64,000 nt of DNA from Dolosigranulum savutiense (GTDB lineage: Bacteria > Bacillota > Bacilli > Lactobacillales > Carnobacteriaceae_A): NCBI RefSeq assembly GCF_039830095.1, contig NZ_CP142435.1, forward strand, positions 682,001 through 746,000, given 5' to 3'. Positions 12,417-21,933 of the stretch are shown one piece after another. A program made the position numbers and the translations under genes. How positions within the stretch are numbered: the stretch's first letter is position 1; each line of letters begins with the position of its first letter. The notes under the pieces are model-generated. The model was not told the origin of the DNA, did not search any database, and saw only the letters and a list, made by a program, of their open reading frames with translations.

Positions 12417-12456
12417 GTTAGGATCCTCCTTTCAACCTCATACATTATTTTGTCGA

Positions 12457-12720
12457 TTATAATACGACAGCTTCTTCAACAACTTCAACTAGACGGAACC
12501 GTTTTTCTTTAGATAACGGACGTGTTTCCATGATACGAACGATATCGCCTTCTTTTGCGATGTTCTCTTCATCATGTGCTTTTAGTTTAGTTGAGTATTT
12601 CATACGTTTTTTATATTTTTTGTGTTGTTTTTGGGTTGCAATCTCAACAGTGATTGTTTTGTCCATCTTGTCTGAGACAACTTTCCCAACATACTGTTTA
12701 CGTTCTTTACGCTCAGTCAT
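12457..12720 (-). CDS. rpsQ: 30S ribosomal protein S17
   Basis: 87-aa OB-fold protein binding 16S helix 11. [17 protein letters not shown] and the downstream [19 protein letters not shown] are conserved. Located 36 nt after rpmC. Confidence 0.97.
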   Translation of the reverse strand: MTERKERKQYVGKVVSDKMDKTITVEIATQKQHKKYKKRMKYSTKLKAHDEENIAKEGDIVRIMETRPLSKEKRFRLVEVVEEAVVL

Positions 12721-12756
12721 GTATATCCTCCTTTGGCAAAACTCGAGTCAACTGAC

Positions 12757-12951
12757 TTACTGCGCTAATTCAGCTTGACGTAAGACAGTTTTCACACGAG
12801 CAATATTTTGGCGAACTTTCTTAATTCGTGACGTGTCTTCTAATTGACCAGTCGCCAATTGGAAGCGCAAGTTGAATAATTCGTCTTTGAACTCTTTCTC
12901 TTTGTCTTTCAATTCTTGATGAGATAATTCTCTTAATTCATTAGCCTTCAT
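12757..12951 (-). CDS. rpmC: 50S ribosomal protein L29
   Basis: 64-aa two-helix protein at the exit tunnel and part of the trigger factor/SRP docking site. The start [19 protein letters not shown] at 12949-12951 is preferred over an ATG seven codons upstream because it matches the family. It overlaps the last 11 nt of rplP, so translation is probably coupled. Confidence 0.96.
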   Translation of the reverse strand: MKANELRELSHQELKDKEKEFKDELFNLRFQLATGQLEDTSRIKKVRQNIARVKTVLRQAELAQ

Positions 12952-13372
12952 GTGCGTCACCACTTTCTTCACGAGTTACCACACGTGTTCTCACTGGTAA
13001 TTTCATAGAAGCTAATCGTAATGCTTCGTGTGCAACCTCTTCGGATACACCACCAACCTCAAACATGATTTTACCACGTTTGACAGGAGCGACCCACTTC
13101 TCAGGGGCACCTTTACCAGAACCCATACGTACTCCGATTCCTTTAGCTGTTACTGATTTGTGTGGGAAAATTTTAATCCATACTTTCCCGCCACGTTTCA
13201 TGTAACGTGTCATTGCAATACGAGCTGATTCAATTTGTCTATTTGTAATCCATTTGGAATCAAGTGATTGCAAGCCATATTGACCGTAAGCAATCTCTTT
13301 TCCACCTTTAGCTTCACCGCGCATTTTTCCACGGTGCTCACGACGATATTTTACACGTTTAGGTACTAACAT
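12941..13372 (-). CDS. rplP: 50S ribosomal protein L16
   Basis: 143-aa protein organising the A site and peptidyl transferase neighbourhood. It starts [19 protein letters not shown] and contains the canonical [18 protein letters not shown] and [17 protein letters not shown]. It begins 3 nt after rpsC and overlaps rpmC. Confidence 0.97.
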   Translation of the reverse strand: MLVPKRVKYRREHRGKMRGEAKGGKEIAYGQYGLQSLDSKWITNRQIESARIAMTRYMKRGGKVWIKIFPHKSVTAKGIGVRMGSGKGAPEKWVAPVKRGKIMFEVGGVSEEVAHEALRLASMKLPVRTRVVTREESGDAHEG

Positions 13373-13375
13373 CGA

Positions 13376-14032
13376 TTATTTTCCTCCCTTCTGATCTTCT
13401 TCAATTTCAGGAAGAACTTCTCCTTTGTAGATCCACACTTTTACCCCGATTTTACCGAATGTTGTGTCTGCTTCGACATTAGCATAGTCGATATCAGCAC
13501 GGATTGTGTGAAGTGGAACAGTTCCTTCTGAAAAACTTTCTGTACGAGCCATATCTGCTCCGTTCAAACGTCCAGCAACTTGTGTACGGACACCTTCAGC
13601 ACCAGCACGTAATGCGCGTTGGATAGCTTGTTTTTGAGCGCGACGGAATGAAATACGGTTCTCTAATTGTTCAGCAATACTTTTGGCTACAAGTGTTGCG
13701 TCCATATCTGGTTTTTTAACTTCGATAATATTGACGTGAACACGTTTGTTCGTTAAGTTGCTCAATTTGTTTCTTAATGCATCAACTTCTGATCCACCTT
13801 TACCAATAACCATTCCTGGTTTGGCTGTGTGAATTGAAACATTAATTCGGTTAGCTGCTCGTTCAATTTCAACGCGTGAAACACTTGCTTCTTCAAGATC
13901 TTTTGCGATCAATTCACGAACGGCTAAGTCTTCATGTAGTTTATCTGAAAAGTCACTATCTGCATACCATTTAGCATCCCAATCTTGGATGACGCCGACA
14001 CGCAGACCGTGAGGATTTACTTTCTGACCCAT
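13376..14032 (-). CDS. rpsC: 30S ribosomal protein S3
   Basis: 218-aa head protein lining the mRNA entry tunnel. [19 protein letters not shown] marks the N-terminus; the KH domain [15 protein letters not shown] and the C-terminal domain ([17 protein letters not shown]) are intact. 6 nt downstream of rplV. Confidence 0.97.
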   Translation of the reverse strand: MGQKVNPHGLRVGVIQDWDAKWYADSDFSDKLHEDLAVRELIAKDLEEASVSRVEIERAANRINVSIHTAKPGMVIGKGGSEVDALRNKLSNLTNKRVHVNIIEVKKPDMDATLVAKSIAEQLENRISFRRAQKQAIQRALRAGAEGVRTQVAGRLNGADMARTESFSEGTVPLHTIRADIDYANVEADTTFGKIGVKVWIYKGEVLPEIEEDQKGGK

Positions 14033-14038
14033 TCTCTA

Positions 14039-14395
14039 TTAACCCTCCTTCTTCTCTGATACCACAACTGTAATGTGGCTTGTTCTCTTGTTAATACGTG
14101 AAGCGGCACCTTTCGCACGTGGACGGAATCTCTTAAGAGTTGGTCCTTCGTTCGCGTAGGCTTCACTTACAACTAAATTTTCAATATTCATGTCAAAGTT
14201 ATGCTCAGCATTCGCAATAGCTGATTTCAAGACTTTCTCTACCGCTTCGGCAGCACCTCTGTTGGTAAATCGAAGGATAGAAATAGCTTCAGCTGCATCT
14301 TTTCCTCTAATTTGGTCAACGACGAGTCTAACCTTTCGCGGAGCGATACGAACCATTCGCGCTGTTGCGTGAGCTTCAGTTCTGGAACTTGCCAT
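14039..14395 (-). CDS. rplV: 50S ribosomal protein L22
   Basis: 118-aa protein whose beta-hairpin reaches into the exit tunnel. [20 protein letters not shown] and the hairpin end [19 protein letters not shown] are conserved; hairpin changes here are a known macrolide-resistance route in other bacteria, and nothing abnormal is visible. 21 nt after rpsS. Confidence 0.97.
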   Translation of the reverse strand: MASSRTEAHATARMVRIAPRKVRLVVDQIRGKDAAEAISILRFTNRGAAEAVEKVLKSAIANAEHNFDMNIENLVVSEAYANEGPTLKRFRPRAKGAASRINKRTSHITVVVSEKKEG

Positions 14396-14416
14396 GATTT
14401 ATTCCTCCCTTCGCGA

Positions 14417-14695
14417 TTAAAATTTCTTCGTCACTTTTTCAGTTTTGCTGTGACCTTTAAATGTTCTCGTTGGTGCAAATTCACCTAATTTGTGCCCAAC
14501 CATATCTTCTTGAACGTAAACTGGTACATGTTTGCGACCATCGTATACTGCAATGGTGTGTCCCACAAAATTCGGAAAGATTGTAGAACGGCGTGACCAT
14601 GTTTTGATGACGCGTTTGTTATCTGAGTCCATTGCTTGTACTTTTTTCATTAGATGCTCATCAACAAAAGGTCCTTTTTTCAAACTACGAGCCAT
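14417..14695 (-). CDS. rpsS: 30S ribosomal protein S19
   Basis: 92-aa head protein partnering S13 at the A-site finger. [19 protein letters not shown] and the stretch [19 protein letters not shown] are diagnostic. Standard length; AGGAGG-like site before the ATG. Confidence 0.97.
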   Translation of the reverse strand: MARSLKKGPFVDEHLMKKVQAMDSDNKRVIKTWSRRSTIFPNFVGHTIAVYDGRKHVPVYVQEDMVGHKLGEFAPTRTFKGHSKTEKVTKKF

Positions 14696-14741
14696 GAATT
14701 GCCCTCCTTTTGGGTATTCCCCAGGTATTCTTCATTAGTAA

Positions 14742-15587
14742 TTATTTTTTACGTTTCTTCGTACGACGACGACGAACAATAAGTTTGTCTGAGTGTTTTT
14801 TACCTTTTCTCGTTTTCTTACCGAGAGTTGGTTTACCCCAAGGTGATACAGGACTTGGCATACCAATTGGCGCACGTCCTTCCCCACCACCGTGTGGGTG
14901 ATCGTTCGGGTTCATTACAGATCCACGTACAGTTGGGCGGATACCTTTCCAACGGTTACGTCCTGCTTTACCGATTCGAACAAGTTCATGTTGTTCGTTA
15001 CCGATTGTTCCAATAGTCGCACGACATTCAGCTAAGATTAGTCGGTTCTCAGATGAAGGTAATTTTACAAGTACATATTTACCTTCTTTACCAAGTACTT
15101 GTGCAGATGCACCAGCTGAACGGACAAGTTGTCCACCTTTACCTGGTTTTAACTCAATGTTGTGAACAACTGTACCTACTGGAATATCTTTAAGTGCAAG
15201 TGCATTTCCTGGTTTGATATCTGCATCTGGTCCAGAGTAAACCTCTTGCCCTACTTTGATCCCTTTCGGTGCTAGAATGTAAGCTTTCGTCCCATCCTCA
15301 TATTGGATGAGAGAAATGTTAGCTGATCGGTTTGGATCGTATTCAATCGTTTTAACAATACCGCGTATACCGTCTTTGCGACGTTTGAAGTCAACTAAGC
15401 GGTATTTGTGCTTGTGGCCTCCGCCTTTGTGACGAACAGTAATCTTCCCAGCATTGTTACGACCAGATCCACGTTTTTGTGAAACTAATAAGCTTTTTTC
15501 TGGCTTGTTTGTAGTAATGTCTGATTGAGAAGAAGTCGTCATATTACGGCGTCCATTACTTGTTGCTTTATATTTTTTAATAGCCAC
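14742..15587 (-). CDS. rplB: 50S ribosomal protein L2
   Basis: 281-aa protein required for subunit association and peptidyl transferase activity. [19 protein letters not shown], containing the functionally important histidine region, is intact, and the C-terminus is strongly basic. The start [16 protein letters not shown] fits the family. 41 nt after rplW. Confidence 0.97.
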   Translation of the reverse strand: MAIKKYKATSNGRRNMTTSSQSDITTNKPEKSLLVSQKRGSGRNNAGKITVRHKGGGHKHKYRLVDFKRRKDGIRGIVKTIEYDPNRSANISLIQYEDGTKAYILAPKGIKVGQEVYSGPDADIKPGNALALKDIPVGTVVHNIELKPGKGGQLVRSAGASAQVLGKEGKYVLVKLPSSENRLILAECRATIGTIGNEQHELVRIGKAGRNRWKGIRPTVRGSVMNPNDHPHGGGEGRAPIGMPSPVSPWGKPTLGKKTRKGKKHSDKLIVRRRRTKKRKK

Positions 15588-15628
15588 GTCATTTCCCTCC
15601 TTATTATAATGTGTTTACTGTTTGAATT

Positions 15629-15919
15629 CTATTCTTCTGTTTGAAAGATTTCGATTTCTTTTGAGTCCGGTTTAAGTGTTACGATCGCTTTACGTTTTTT
15701 CTTTGTATAACCGACGTAACGGCCCATGCGTTTTGGCTTAGGCTTAGTATTCATAATGTTAACTTTTTCTACATCAACATCGAATAACTCTTTTACCGCA
15801 CGTTTCACTTGGCTTTTAGTAGCGCGAGTGTCCACTTCAAATGTGTACTTGTCTAATTCCATATCGGCCATTGACTGTTCAGTGATCACTGGGCGCAAAA
15901 TAATATCTTGTGCTTGCAT
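15629..15919 (-). CDS. rplW: 50S ribosomal protein L23
   Basis: 96-aa exit-tunnel protein and main docking site for trigger factor and SRP. It has [19 protein letters not shown] and the basic loop [19 protein letters not shown]. Its ATG overlaps the rplD stop codon by one base (TAATG), giving translational coupling. Confidence 0.97.
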   Translation of the reverse strand: MQAQDIILRPVITEQSMADMELDKYTFEVDTRATKSQVKRAVKELFDVDVEKVNIMNTKPKPKRMGRYVGYTKKKRKAIVTLKPDSKEIEIFQTEE

Positions 15920-16542
15920 TATTGAAGTGCCTCCTCTACTGCTTCCAAGGCTGTCTTCGTTAGGATTAAATCGTCATGTGCGACGACATCTAACACTGAA
16001 ACATTATCAGGGGCAACTACTTTTACTCCCTCGATGTTACGTGCAGATAACTCCGCAAATTTGTTCCCCTTCTCTAAGACAACTAATGCTTTACGCTCTA
16101 CACCGATTTGGTTAAGCATGTGTTGGAAGTCTTTTGTTTTTGGTTGATCGAAGTTAAGCTCATCGATTACGATAATTTCATCATCAAGTGCTTTTTGACT
16201 TAATGCAGACAAAATCGCTAGACGACGAACTTTCTTCGGCAATTTGTAGCTGTATGAACGTGGTGTTGGTCCAAAGACTACGCCACCTCCACGCCAGATT
16301 GGTGAAGTATTAGAACCGTGACGAGCACGACCTGTTCCTTTTTGGCGCCATGGTTTACGGCCACCACCGCGAACGGCACTACGGTTTTTTACCGCATGTG
16401 TTCCTTGACGTTGTGAAGCGCGTTGCATAATAATTGCATCGAACAACACATTCTCATTTGGTTCAATACCAAAGATATCATTGTTTAATGACACCTCACC
16501 ATTTGCATCTCCTTGCTGGTTGAAAACTGTCACTTTAGGCAT
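15919..16542 (-). CDS. rplD: 50S ribosomal protein L4
   Basis: 207-aa protein with a tunnel-reaching loop ([18 protein letters not shown]) and the conserved [19 protein letters not shown]. In several bacteria L4 also represses its own S10 operon by binding the leader; the leader structure at 17595-17680 makes a similar control plausible here, but only by inference. Confidence 0.97.
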   Translation of the reverse strand: MPKVTVFNQQGDANGEVSLNNDIFGIEPNENVLFDAIIMQRASQRQGTHAVKNRSAVRGGGRKPWRQKGTGRARHGSNTSPIWRGGGVVFGPTPRSYSYKLPKKVRRLAILSALSQKALDDEIIVIDELNFDQPKTKDFQHMLNQIGVERKALVVLEKGNKFAELSARNIEGVKVVAPDNVSVLDVVAHDDLILTKTALEAVEEALQ

Positions 16543-16570
16543 GTGTTAATCCTCCCTTCCTATCGTATGA

Positions 16571-17203
16571 TTAGTCTGCTTTTTTAGCTGATCTGATTTC
16601 GATTAATGATTTTTTAGGTCCAGGAACGTTCCCTTTAACTAAGATAACGTTCTTATCAGCGTCCACTCGCACAATCTCTAAGTTTTGGATTGTGGTCGTC
16701 TGTCCACCCATACGTCCTGGTAATTTTTTACCTTTGAAGACGCGTGCAGGGTCAGCCGCTTGTCCCATTGAACCTGGACGACGGTGGTAACGAGATCCGT
16801 GAGTTTCTGGTCCACGACTTTGATTGTGTCGCTTGATTACACCCTGGAACCCTTTACCTTTAGACGTACCCGTGACATCGATAATGTCACCTTGCTTGAA
16901 TGTTTCCACTGTAATTTCTGATCCAACTTCCACATCTCCTAGCTCAGCATCTCGAATTTCTCGAATGAAGCGCTTAGGACTTGTGTCAGCTTTTTTAACA
17001 TGACCTTGTTCAGGTTGGTTTGACAAGACATTACGCTTGTCCTCAAAACCTAACTGTACTGCGTTATAACCGTCTGTTTCGACTGTTTTAACTTGAAGTA
17101 CAACGTTTGGTTTTGCTTCAATAACTGTTACCGGCACTAATTCGCCACCGTCAGTAAAGACTTGAGTCATTCCAACTTTTCTTCCTAAGATTCCTTTGGT
17201 CAT
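16571..17203 (-). CDS. rplC: 50S ribosomal protein L3
   Basis: 210-aa early-assembly protein whose extension approaches the peptidyl transferase centre. [20 protein letters not shown] and the loop [20 protein letters not shown] ... [17 protein letters not shown] are present. 41 nt after rpsJ. Confidence 0.97.
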   Translation of the reverse strand: MTKGILGRKVGMTQVFTDGGELVPVTVIEAKPNVVLQVKTVETDGYNAVQLGFEDKRNVLSNQPEQGHVKKADTSPKRFIREIRDAELGDVEVGSEITVETFKQGDIIDVTGTSKGKGFQGVIKRHNQSRGPETHGSRYHRRPGSMGQAADPARVFKGKKLPGRMGGQTTTIQNLEIVRVDADKNVILVKGNVPGPKKSLIEIRSAKKAD

Positions 17204-17244
17204 GAGTACACCTCCGTTTTATTATTTTAGTTTTTAATATCTAA

Positions 17245-17553
17245 TTATAGTTTGATTTCAATATCAACACCTGATGGTAAGTCGAGTTTTGTTAATGCAT
17301 CGACTGTCTTCGGCGTTGGATTCAAAATGTCTACTAAGCGTTTGTGTGTAAGCATTTCGAACTGTTCGCGTGAATCTTTGTATTTGTGTGGCGAACGAAT
17401 AATAGTGAACAATTTACGTTCTGTTGGTAGTGGCACAGGTCCAGCTACTTCAGCTCCTGTTCGTTCTGCTGTTTCCACAATCTTTGTTGCTGATTGATCC
17501 AATACGCGGTGTTCGTATGCTTTCAAACGAATACGAATCTTTTGTTTTGCCAT
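17245..17553 (-). CDS. rpsJ: 30S ribosomal protein S10
   Basis: 102-aa head protein, also known as the antitermination factor Nus[21 protein letters not shown] and the loop [19 protein letters not shown] are conserved; the loop region includes the site of tetracycline/tigecycline-resistance changes in other species and appears ordinary. First gene of the operon, with GAAGGAGGG before the ATG. Confidence 0.97.
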   Translation of the reverse strand: MAKQKIRIRLKAYEHRVLDQSATKIVETAERTGAEVAGPVPLPTERKLFTIIRSPHKYKDSREQFEMLTHKRLVDILNPTPKTVDALTKLDLPSGVDIEIKL

Positions 17554-17594
17554 GTTTTTCCCTCCTTCGCTTATTTTAAAATAAACCTAGCTCC

Positions 17595-17680
17595 ATGAAA
17601 ATTTCCAGACACTCTCGTCTCATGGCAATGCACCCGAGCGTGTCGCAACCTCTCACTTCATCGCCATATGTCTGTCAACA
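17595..17680 (-). promoter_or_regulatory. Structured 5' leader of the S10 operon
   Basis: The ~190-nt untranslated leader contains a long stem: GACACGCTCG (17635-17644) pairs with CGAGAGTGTC (17608-17617) apart from one mismatch, enclosing the loop GGTGCATTGCCATGAGA. An alternative pairing of CAGACA near 17670 with TGTCTG near 17605 is also possible. The motif GAGGTTGCGACACG...GGTGCATTGCCATG resembles leaders I recall before rpsJ in other Firmicutes, where r-protein feedback is proposed. No T-run follows the stem, so regulation would be translational or need a factor. Confidence 0.5.
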
Positions 17681-17749
17681 AAAAAGCATCTTGACGAAGA
17701 ATCCTTTAGAATTGCCTCTTCAAGTACTCTTTCAACAGACACTCTTAAC

Positions 17750-17778
17750 ATTATACAGGCAACTGATTGATATTTCAA
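17750..17778 (-). promoter_or_regulatory. Sigma-A promoter of the ribosomal protein operon
   Basis: On the minus strand TTGAAA (17773-17778), an ideal 17-bp spacer, and a perfect TATAAT (17750-17755). Initiation would fall near 17743, giving a leader of about 190 nt before rpsJ. Between this promoter and the end of accA (17779-17969) I see no further gene or clear signal. Confidence 0.8.
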
Positions 17779-17969
17779 GAAGAAATCCAGATTTTTTAGG
17801 TTTTCTGGAAAAAAATTACGGCTCAAGTAGTCATTCTATTCCATTGATGCTTCATTAAGTGAATCTTATTCATCCAAAATAATTAAAAACCCATACTTGC
17901 TCGTGCTGGCGGTATATGTCAACACGTCAGAGCTATTGTTGTATGAGTTTCTACTATAAATATGTTTAT

Positions 17970-18749
17970 TTAAAACTGGCGGAATCTTTGCGCACGGTTT
18001 GCCAATCGCTTCTTAATTGGTTGTGCTTGAAGTTCTGCAAGCTTATCTTGGATAGCTCCCGCTAAGTTAGCGAGAAGTTCTGGCCGTGCAATTTCCTCGT
18101 CAGCTACTACTTCGGGAATAATTCGGTCGATTACGCCAAGTGCTTTCAAATCTTTGGATGTTAATTTCATCAGTTCAGCAGCTTCTGGAGCACGTTTGGC
18201 ATCTTTCCATAAGATGGATGCAAACCCCTCTGGAGATAGAATTGAATAGACACTACGTTCCATCATCCACACTTCATCAGCTAGTGCTAGTGCAATTGCG
18301 CCACCACTACCTCCTTCACCCAGAATGATGGCTAATGTAGGAACGGTAATATCACTCATGACTAATAAATTCTGTGCAATCGCCTCTCCAATACCACCTT
18401 CTTCTGATTCCGGGGCTGCATGTGCGCCCGCCGTATTAATTAAAGTAAGAACGGGTCGTTGGAATTTTTCGGCCTGTTTCAATAAGCGGGCTGCCTTGCG
18501 ATATCCACTAGGTGAGGCTGATCCGAAGTTGCACCGCACATTTTCTTCAACCGTTTTTCCTTTTTCAGTTCCAATAATAGTAATGGGCTGTCCATTCATC
18601 ATACCCACCCCGCCAACAATCGCCGCATCATCACTGCCACAGCGATCTCCATGACATTCTATGAAGTAATCACACAATGCTTCGATCAGATCAGTCGTCG
18701 ATAGCCGCTGAATATCCCGTGCTTCTTTCACAATATCATAAGCTTTCAT
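17970..18749 (-). CDS. accA: Acetyl-CoA carboxylase, carboxyltransferase alpha subunit
   Basis: 259-aa subunit that with AccD transfers the carboxyl group from biotin to acetyl-CoA, making malonyl-CoA. Crotonase-fold signatures include GGSGGAIALALADEVWMMER and the oxyanion-forming glycine region TLINTAGAHAAPESEEGG. The ATG at 18747-18749 is chosen (AAGGAAG about 10 nt upstream) rather than a GTG three codons earlier. It overlaps the end of accD by 14 nt and is the last gene of the fab-acc operon. Confidence 0.96.
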   Translation of the reverse strand: MKAYDIVKEARDIQRLSTTDLIEALCDYFIECHGDRCGSDDAAIVGGVGMMNGQPITIIGTEKGKTVEENVRCNFGSASPSGYRKAARLLKQAEKFQRPVLTLINTAGAHAAPESEEGGIGEAIAQNLLVMSDITVPTLAIILGEGGSGGAIALALADEVWMMERSVYSILSPEGFASILWKDAKRAPEAAELMKLTSKDLKALGVIDRIIPEVVADEEIARPELLANLAGAIQDKLAELQAQPIKKRLANRAQRFRQF

Positions 18750-19614
18750 CGACTGCACTTCCTTTCTGTCCGTGTATTGCTAACAAGTGACTAATCACTT
18801 GAATCTGCTGGTCTCGCGGTACAATTTGATCAATAAAACCTGTCTTCATGACACGTTCAGCCATCTGAAAATCAAGGGGTAATTTAGCTTTAATAGTCTG
18901 CTCAATCACTCGCCGACCAGCAAAACCAACTGTCGCTTCCGGCTCGGCCAAGATAAGATCTCCTTGCATGGCAAAACTAGCCGTCACGCCTCCGGTTGTT
19001 GGATGGGTCAGAATAGGTAGATAGAAGAGTCCCGCTCGGTTATGTTGTTGTACTGCTTGGCTAATCTTAGCCATTTGCATTAATGATAAGATCCCTTCTT
19101 GCATGCGCGCCCCACCAGATGCAATGTAGAGCACAACAGGTAACTGTTGCGCAATTGCTCGTTCGAATAACCTCGTGATTTTTTCCCCGACAATCGTTCC
19201 CATACTCGCCATAATATATCGACTATCCATCACTCCAATCGCAACTGCTTGCTTATTGATCAGCGCTCGACCAGTAATGACTGCTTCATTTAATCCTGTT
19301 TTTTCCCGCTGTTGGGCCATCTTTTCAGCATAACGAGGAAAGTCTAGTGGATTATTTGTCTGCAAGGTCGCTTCCCACTCAGAGAAACTCCCCGCATCGA
19401 CCAACCATTCAATTCGATCATACGCTGCAAAATGCATATGATACCCACAATTGGGACAACAACAATCCGTCTCAATTTGCTTATGCAATAACATCTTGCG
19501 ACAACTTGGACATCGCTCTACTAAATCATCCGGCACATGAGCTAAACGTTCTTGATCTTTTTCTTCTAAGATTTTATTCAGTTTAATTCCTTTTCGCTTA
19601 CGAAATAATCCCAC
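18736..19614 (-). CDS. accD: Acetyl-CoA carboxylase, carboxyltransferase beta subunit
   Basis: 292-aa partner of AccA. The N-terminal zinc ribbon is visible as CPSCRKMLL...CCCPNCGYH (two CxxC pairs), followed by the carboxyltransferase core with GASMGTIVGEK-like and GGARMQEGILSLMQMAK stretches. In other bacteria the zinc ribbon also binds mRNA. 22 nt after accC; overlaps accA. Confidence 0.96.
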   Translation of the reverse strand: MGLFRKRKGIKLNKILEEKDQERLAHVPDDLVERCPSCRKMLLHKQIETDCCCPNCGYHMHFAAYDRIEWLVDAGSFSEWEATLQTNNPLDFPRYAEKMAQQREKTGLNEAVITGRALINKQAVAIGVMDSRYIMASMGTIVGEKITRLFERAIAQQLPVVLYIASGGARMQEGILSLMQMAKISQAVQQHNRAGLFYLPILTHPTTGGVTASFAMQGDLILAEPEATVGFAGRRVIEQTIKAKLPLDFQMAERVMKTGFIDQIVPRDQQIQVISHLLAIHGQKGSAVDESL

Positions 19615-19636
19615 TCGCTTCCTCCTTGTCTACTAT

Positions 19637-21001
19637 CTAGTCTGTCATCATCCACGCTGGTAAAAACTCATCTTCTAACCACTTTGTATGATACTGATCA
19701 GCCAGCACCTCTTCACTATAAGCCAACTCTTCAAGTAACTCGATATTCGTCACTAATCCTTCAACCACCACTTCAACAAGTGCGCGCTGCAATGTCTTGA
19801 ACGTTTCTTGTCGAGACGATTTATGAACAATAATCTTAGCAATCATTGAATCATAATAAGGGGGCAAACTATAATTGGGGTACACACCACTCTCCACCCG
19901 CAAGCCCATTCCTCCTGAAGGTAGGATTAATCGCTCAATATAACCACTGGCTGGCCGGAAAGATTGTTTTGGATCTTCTGCATTCAAGCGACATTCGATA
20001 GCCATCCCATTAAATGTGACATCTTCTTGTGTTATGGCTAAAGGCTGACCCATTGCAATGTTAATTTGCTCTCGAACAATATCAATACCCGTAATCATCT
20101 CTGTCACTGGATGCTCAACCTGTAGGCGTGTATTCATCTCCATAAAGTAAAACTGCTGCTGTTCATCAACTAAAAATTCAATCGTTCCCGCATTGGTATA
20201 TCCAATAGCTTTAGCTGCGGTTACTGCCGCGTCACATAGCGCCTCTCTTACCGAAGCATCGAGGAACGTAGCTGGGGCCATTTCGATAACTTTTTGATTA
20301 TTCCGCTGCAAAGAGCAATCACGTTCGCCTAAGTGAATCACATTACCGTGCGTATCGGCTAACAATTGTACTTCAATATGCTTGGCAGGCGCAATAATTT
20401 TTTCGATATAGACATCTTTATTCCCATAGACAGCCTGTGCTTCCATCATTGCCGCTGAAAACTTATGCGCCAACTCACTCGCATCAGCAACACGTCGCAT
20501 CCCTTTGCCCCCGCCACCATCAGCTGCCTTTACCATTAGCGGATACCCAATTACTTCGGCCACTTGCTCAGCTTCTTCAACGGTCTGAACTAAGCCGTCA
20601 CTCCCTGGCGTACAAGGCACACCGGCTGCTCGCATCGTCTCGCGCGCATGCTGTTTATTCCCCATCTGGTTAATGACTCGACTACTCGGCCCGATAAAGG
20701 TTAAACCCACTTCTTCGCACAAGTCCACAAATTCGCTCTTCTCCGACAAAAAACCATATCCTGGATGAATGGCATCACAGTTCATCTGCAATGCGGCACT
20801 AATCACCGCAACTGGATTCCCATATGAGTCCAGTGTTTTTGCTGGACCGATACAGATTGCTTCATCGGCTAACTCCGTATGCAGCGCTTGTTTATCCGCA
20901 CTACTGTATATTGCAACCGACGAGATTCCCATCTCTCGCAATACCCGAATAATGCGAACCGCTACCTCTCCTCGATTGGCCACCAACACTTTTTTAAACA
21001 T
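19637..21001 (-). CDS. accC: Acetyl-CoA carboxylase, biotin carboxylase subunit
   Basis: 454-aa ATP-grasp enzyme that carboxylates the biotin on AccB using bicarbonate and ATP. It shows the N-terminal MFKKVLVANRGEVAVRIIR, the glycine-rich ATP loop KAADGGGGKGMR and the active-site region FMEMNTRLQVEHPVTE. The ATG at 20999-21001 immediately follows the fabZ stop and has GGAG upstream; an in-frame start five codons earlier would lie inside fabZ. Confidence 0.97.
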   Translation of the reverse strand: MFKKVLVANRGEVAVRIIRVLREMGISSVAIYSSADKQALHTELADEAICIGPAKTLDSYGNPVAVISAALQMNCDAIHPGYGFLSEKSEFVDLCEEVGLTFIGPSSRVINQMGNKQHARETMRAAGVPCTPGSDGLVQTVEEAEQVAEVIGYPLMVKAADGGGGKGMRRVADASELAHKFSAAMMEAQAVYGNKDVYIEKIIAPAKHIEVQLLADTHGNVIHLGERDCSLQRNNQKVIEMAPATFLDASVREALCDAAVTAAKAIGYTNAGTIEFLVDEQQQFYFMEMNTRLQVEHPVTEMITGIDIVREQINIAMGQPLAITQEDVTFNGMAIECRLNAEDPKQSFRPASGYIERLILPSGGMGLRVESGVYPNYSLPPYYDSMIAKIIVHKSSRQETFKTLQRALVEVVVEGLVTNIELLEELAYSEEVLADQYHTKWLEDEFLPAWMMTD

Positions 21002-21002
21002 A

Positions 21003-21437
21003 TTAATTCGCTCCAATAATAAAGGTCATATCAGCTTCAGCGACCTTCTTATCTCCTACAAAAGCTCGTCCTCGGCCGATTCCGGCATTCTGCTTCTGTT
21101 TAATAATATCGACTTCTATCCGCAAAACATCTCCAGGTACAACTTTTTGGCGGAATTTCACTTTATTTAACCCACCTAAGTACCCTGTCTTGCCTTCAAA
21201 TCCCTCTTGCTTCAACAATGGAATACTCCCCGCTTGTGCCATCGCTTCAACAATATAGACACCCGGCAAGACGGGTTCTCCCGGAAAATGCCCCTGAAAA
21301 ACATGCTCATTAATCGTGACATTTTTTCGGCACACAATGCGCTTACCAGGAACTAATTCATCTACTGCATCGATAAAAAATATCGGGAAGCGATTAGGGA
21401 TAATCTCCATCACTTCTTGGGCTGTTAATACACTCAT
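21003..21437 (-). CDS. fabZ: 3-hydroxyacyl-ACP dehydratase FabZ
   Basis: 144-aa hot-dog-fold dehydratase forming trans-2-enoyl-ACP. The catalytic His is in FQGHFPGEPVLPGVYIVEA, followed by the conserved Glu. No fabM is seen at this locus, so whether this enzyme or another supplies unsaturated chains cannot be decided here. Adjacent to accB with no gap. Confidence 0.96.
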   Translation of the reverse strand: MSVLTAQEVMEIIPNRFPIFFIDAVDELVPGKRIVCRKNVTINEHVFQGHFPGEPVLPGVYIVEAMAQAGSIPLLKQEGFEGKTGYLGGLNKVKFRQKVVPGDVLRIEVDIIKQKQNAGIGRGRAFVGDKKVAEADMTFIIGAN

Positions 21438-21932
21438 CTAGTTATCCTCCTTAATTCGAATGAGCGGTTGGTCATATTCAACCAATTCCTCATTGGCAAC
21501 CAAAATATCCACTACAATTCCACTGCACTCTGCTTTAATTTCGGTCATGATTTTCATCGCTTCAATAATAACAACAACATCTCCTGCTTCGACCCGATCG
21601 CCAACTTGAACGTAAGGGGCTTTATCTGGGGCAGGTTGCAAGTATGCTACCCCTACCATTGGCGATAAGACCTCCACCCCTGCTACTTCACTCACGTCAG
21701 TTGATGTTTCATTATGCAATTTGTCGTCTGAAACAACTGATGGGACAGTTGGTGTTGTCTCTCTTATTGCTGGTGAACTTACTGAACTCATTTCGGATGG
21801 CATGGATACTGGTTGAGAATAAGGAACTTCTTTACTTAATTCAACTTTACTCCCGTCATGTTCATACCGAATATAAGCAAGACTTGATTGATCCAATTTA
21901 TCAACCAGAGCTAATAGTTGATCGTAATTCAC
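21438..21932 (-). CDS. accB: Biotin carboxyl carrier protein (GTG start)
   Basis: 164-aa carrier of acetyl-CoA carboxylase. The C-terminal biotinyl domain carries EAMKIMTEIKAE, whose Lys is biotinylated (AMKIM rather than the commoner AMKMM). A Pro/Ser/Thr-rich linker (roughly residues 40-85) joins it to a short N-terminal helix (NYDQLLALVDKLDQSS). The GTG at 21930-21932, one base after the fabF stop, is chosen because GGGAGGGGAAG precedes it and no ATG lies at a sensible position; a longer in-frame version would read 110 nt into fabF. Confidence 0.93.
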   Translation of the reverse strand: MNYDQLLALVDKLDQSSLAYIRYEHDGSKVELSKEVPYSQPVSMPSEMSSVSSPAIRETTPTVPSVVSDDKLHNETSTDVSEVAGVEVLSPMVGVAYLQPAPDKAPYVQVGDRVEAGDVVVIIEAMKIMTEIKAECSGIVVDILVANEELVEYDQPLIRIKEDN

Positions 21933-21933
21933 C

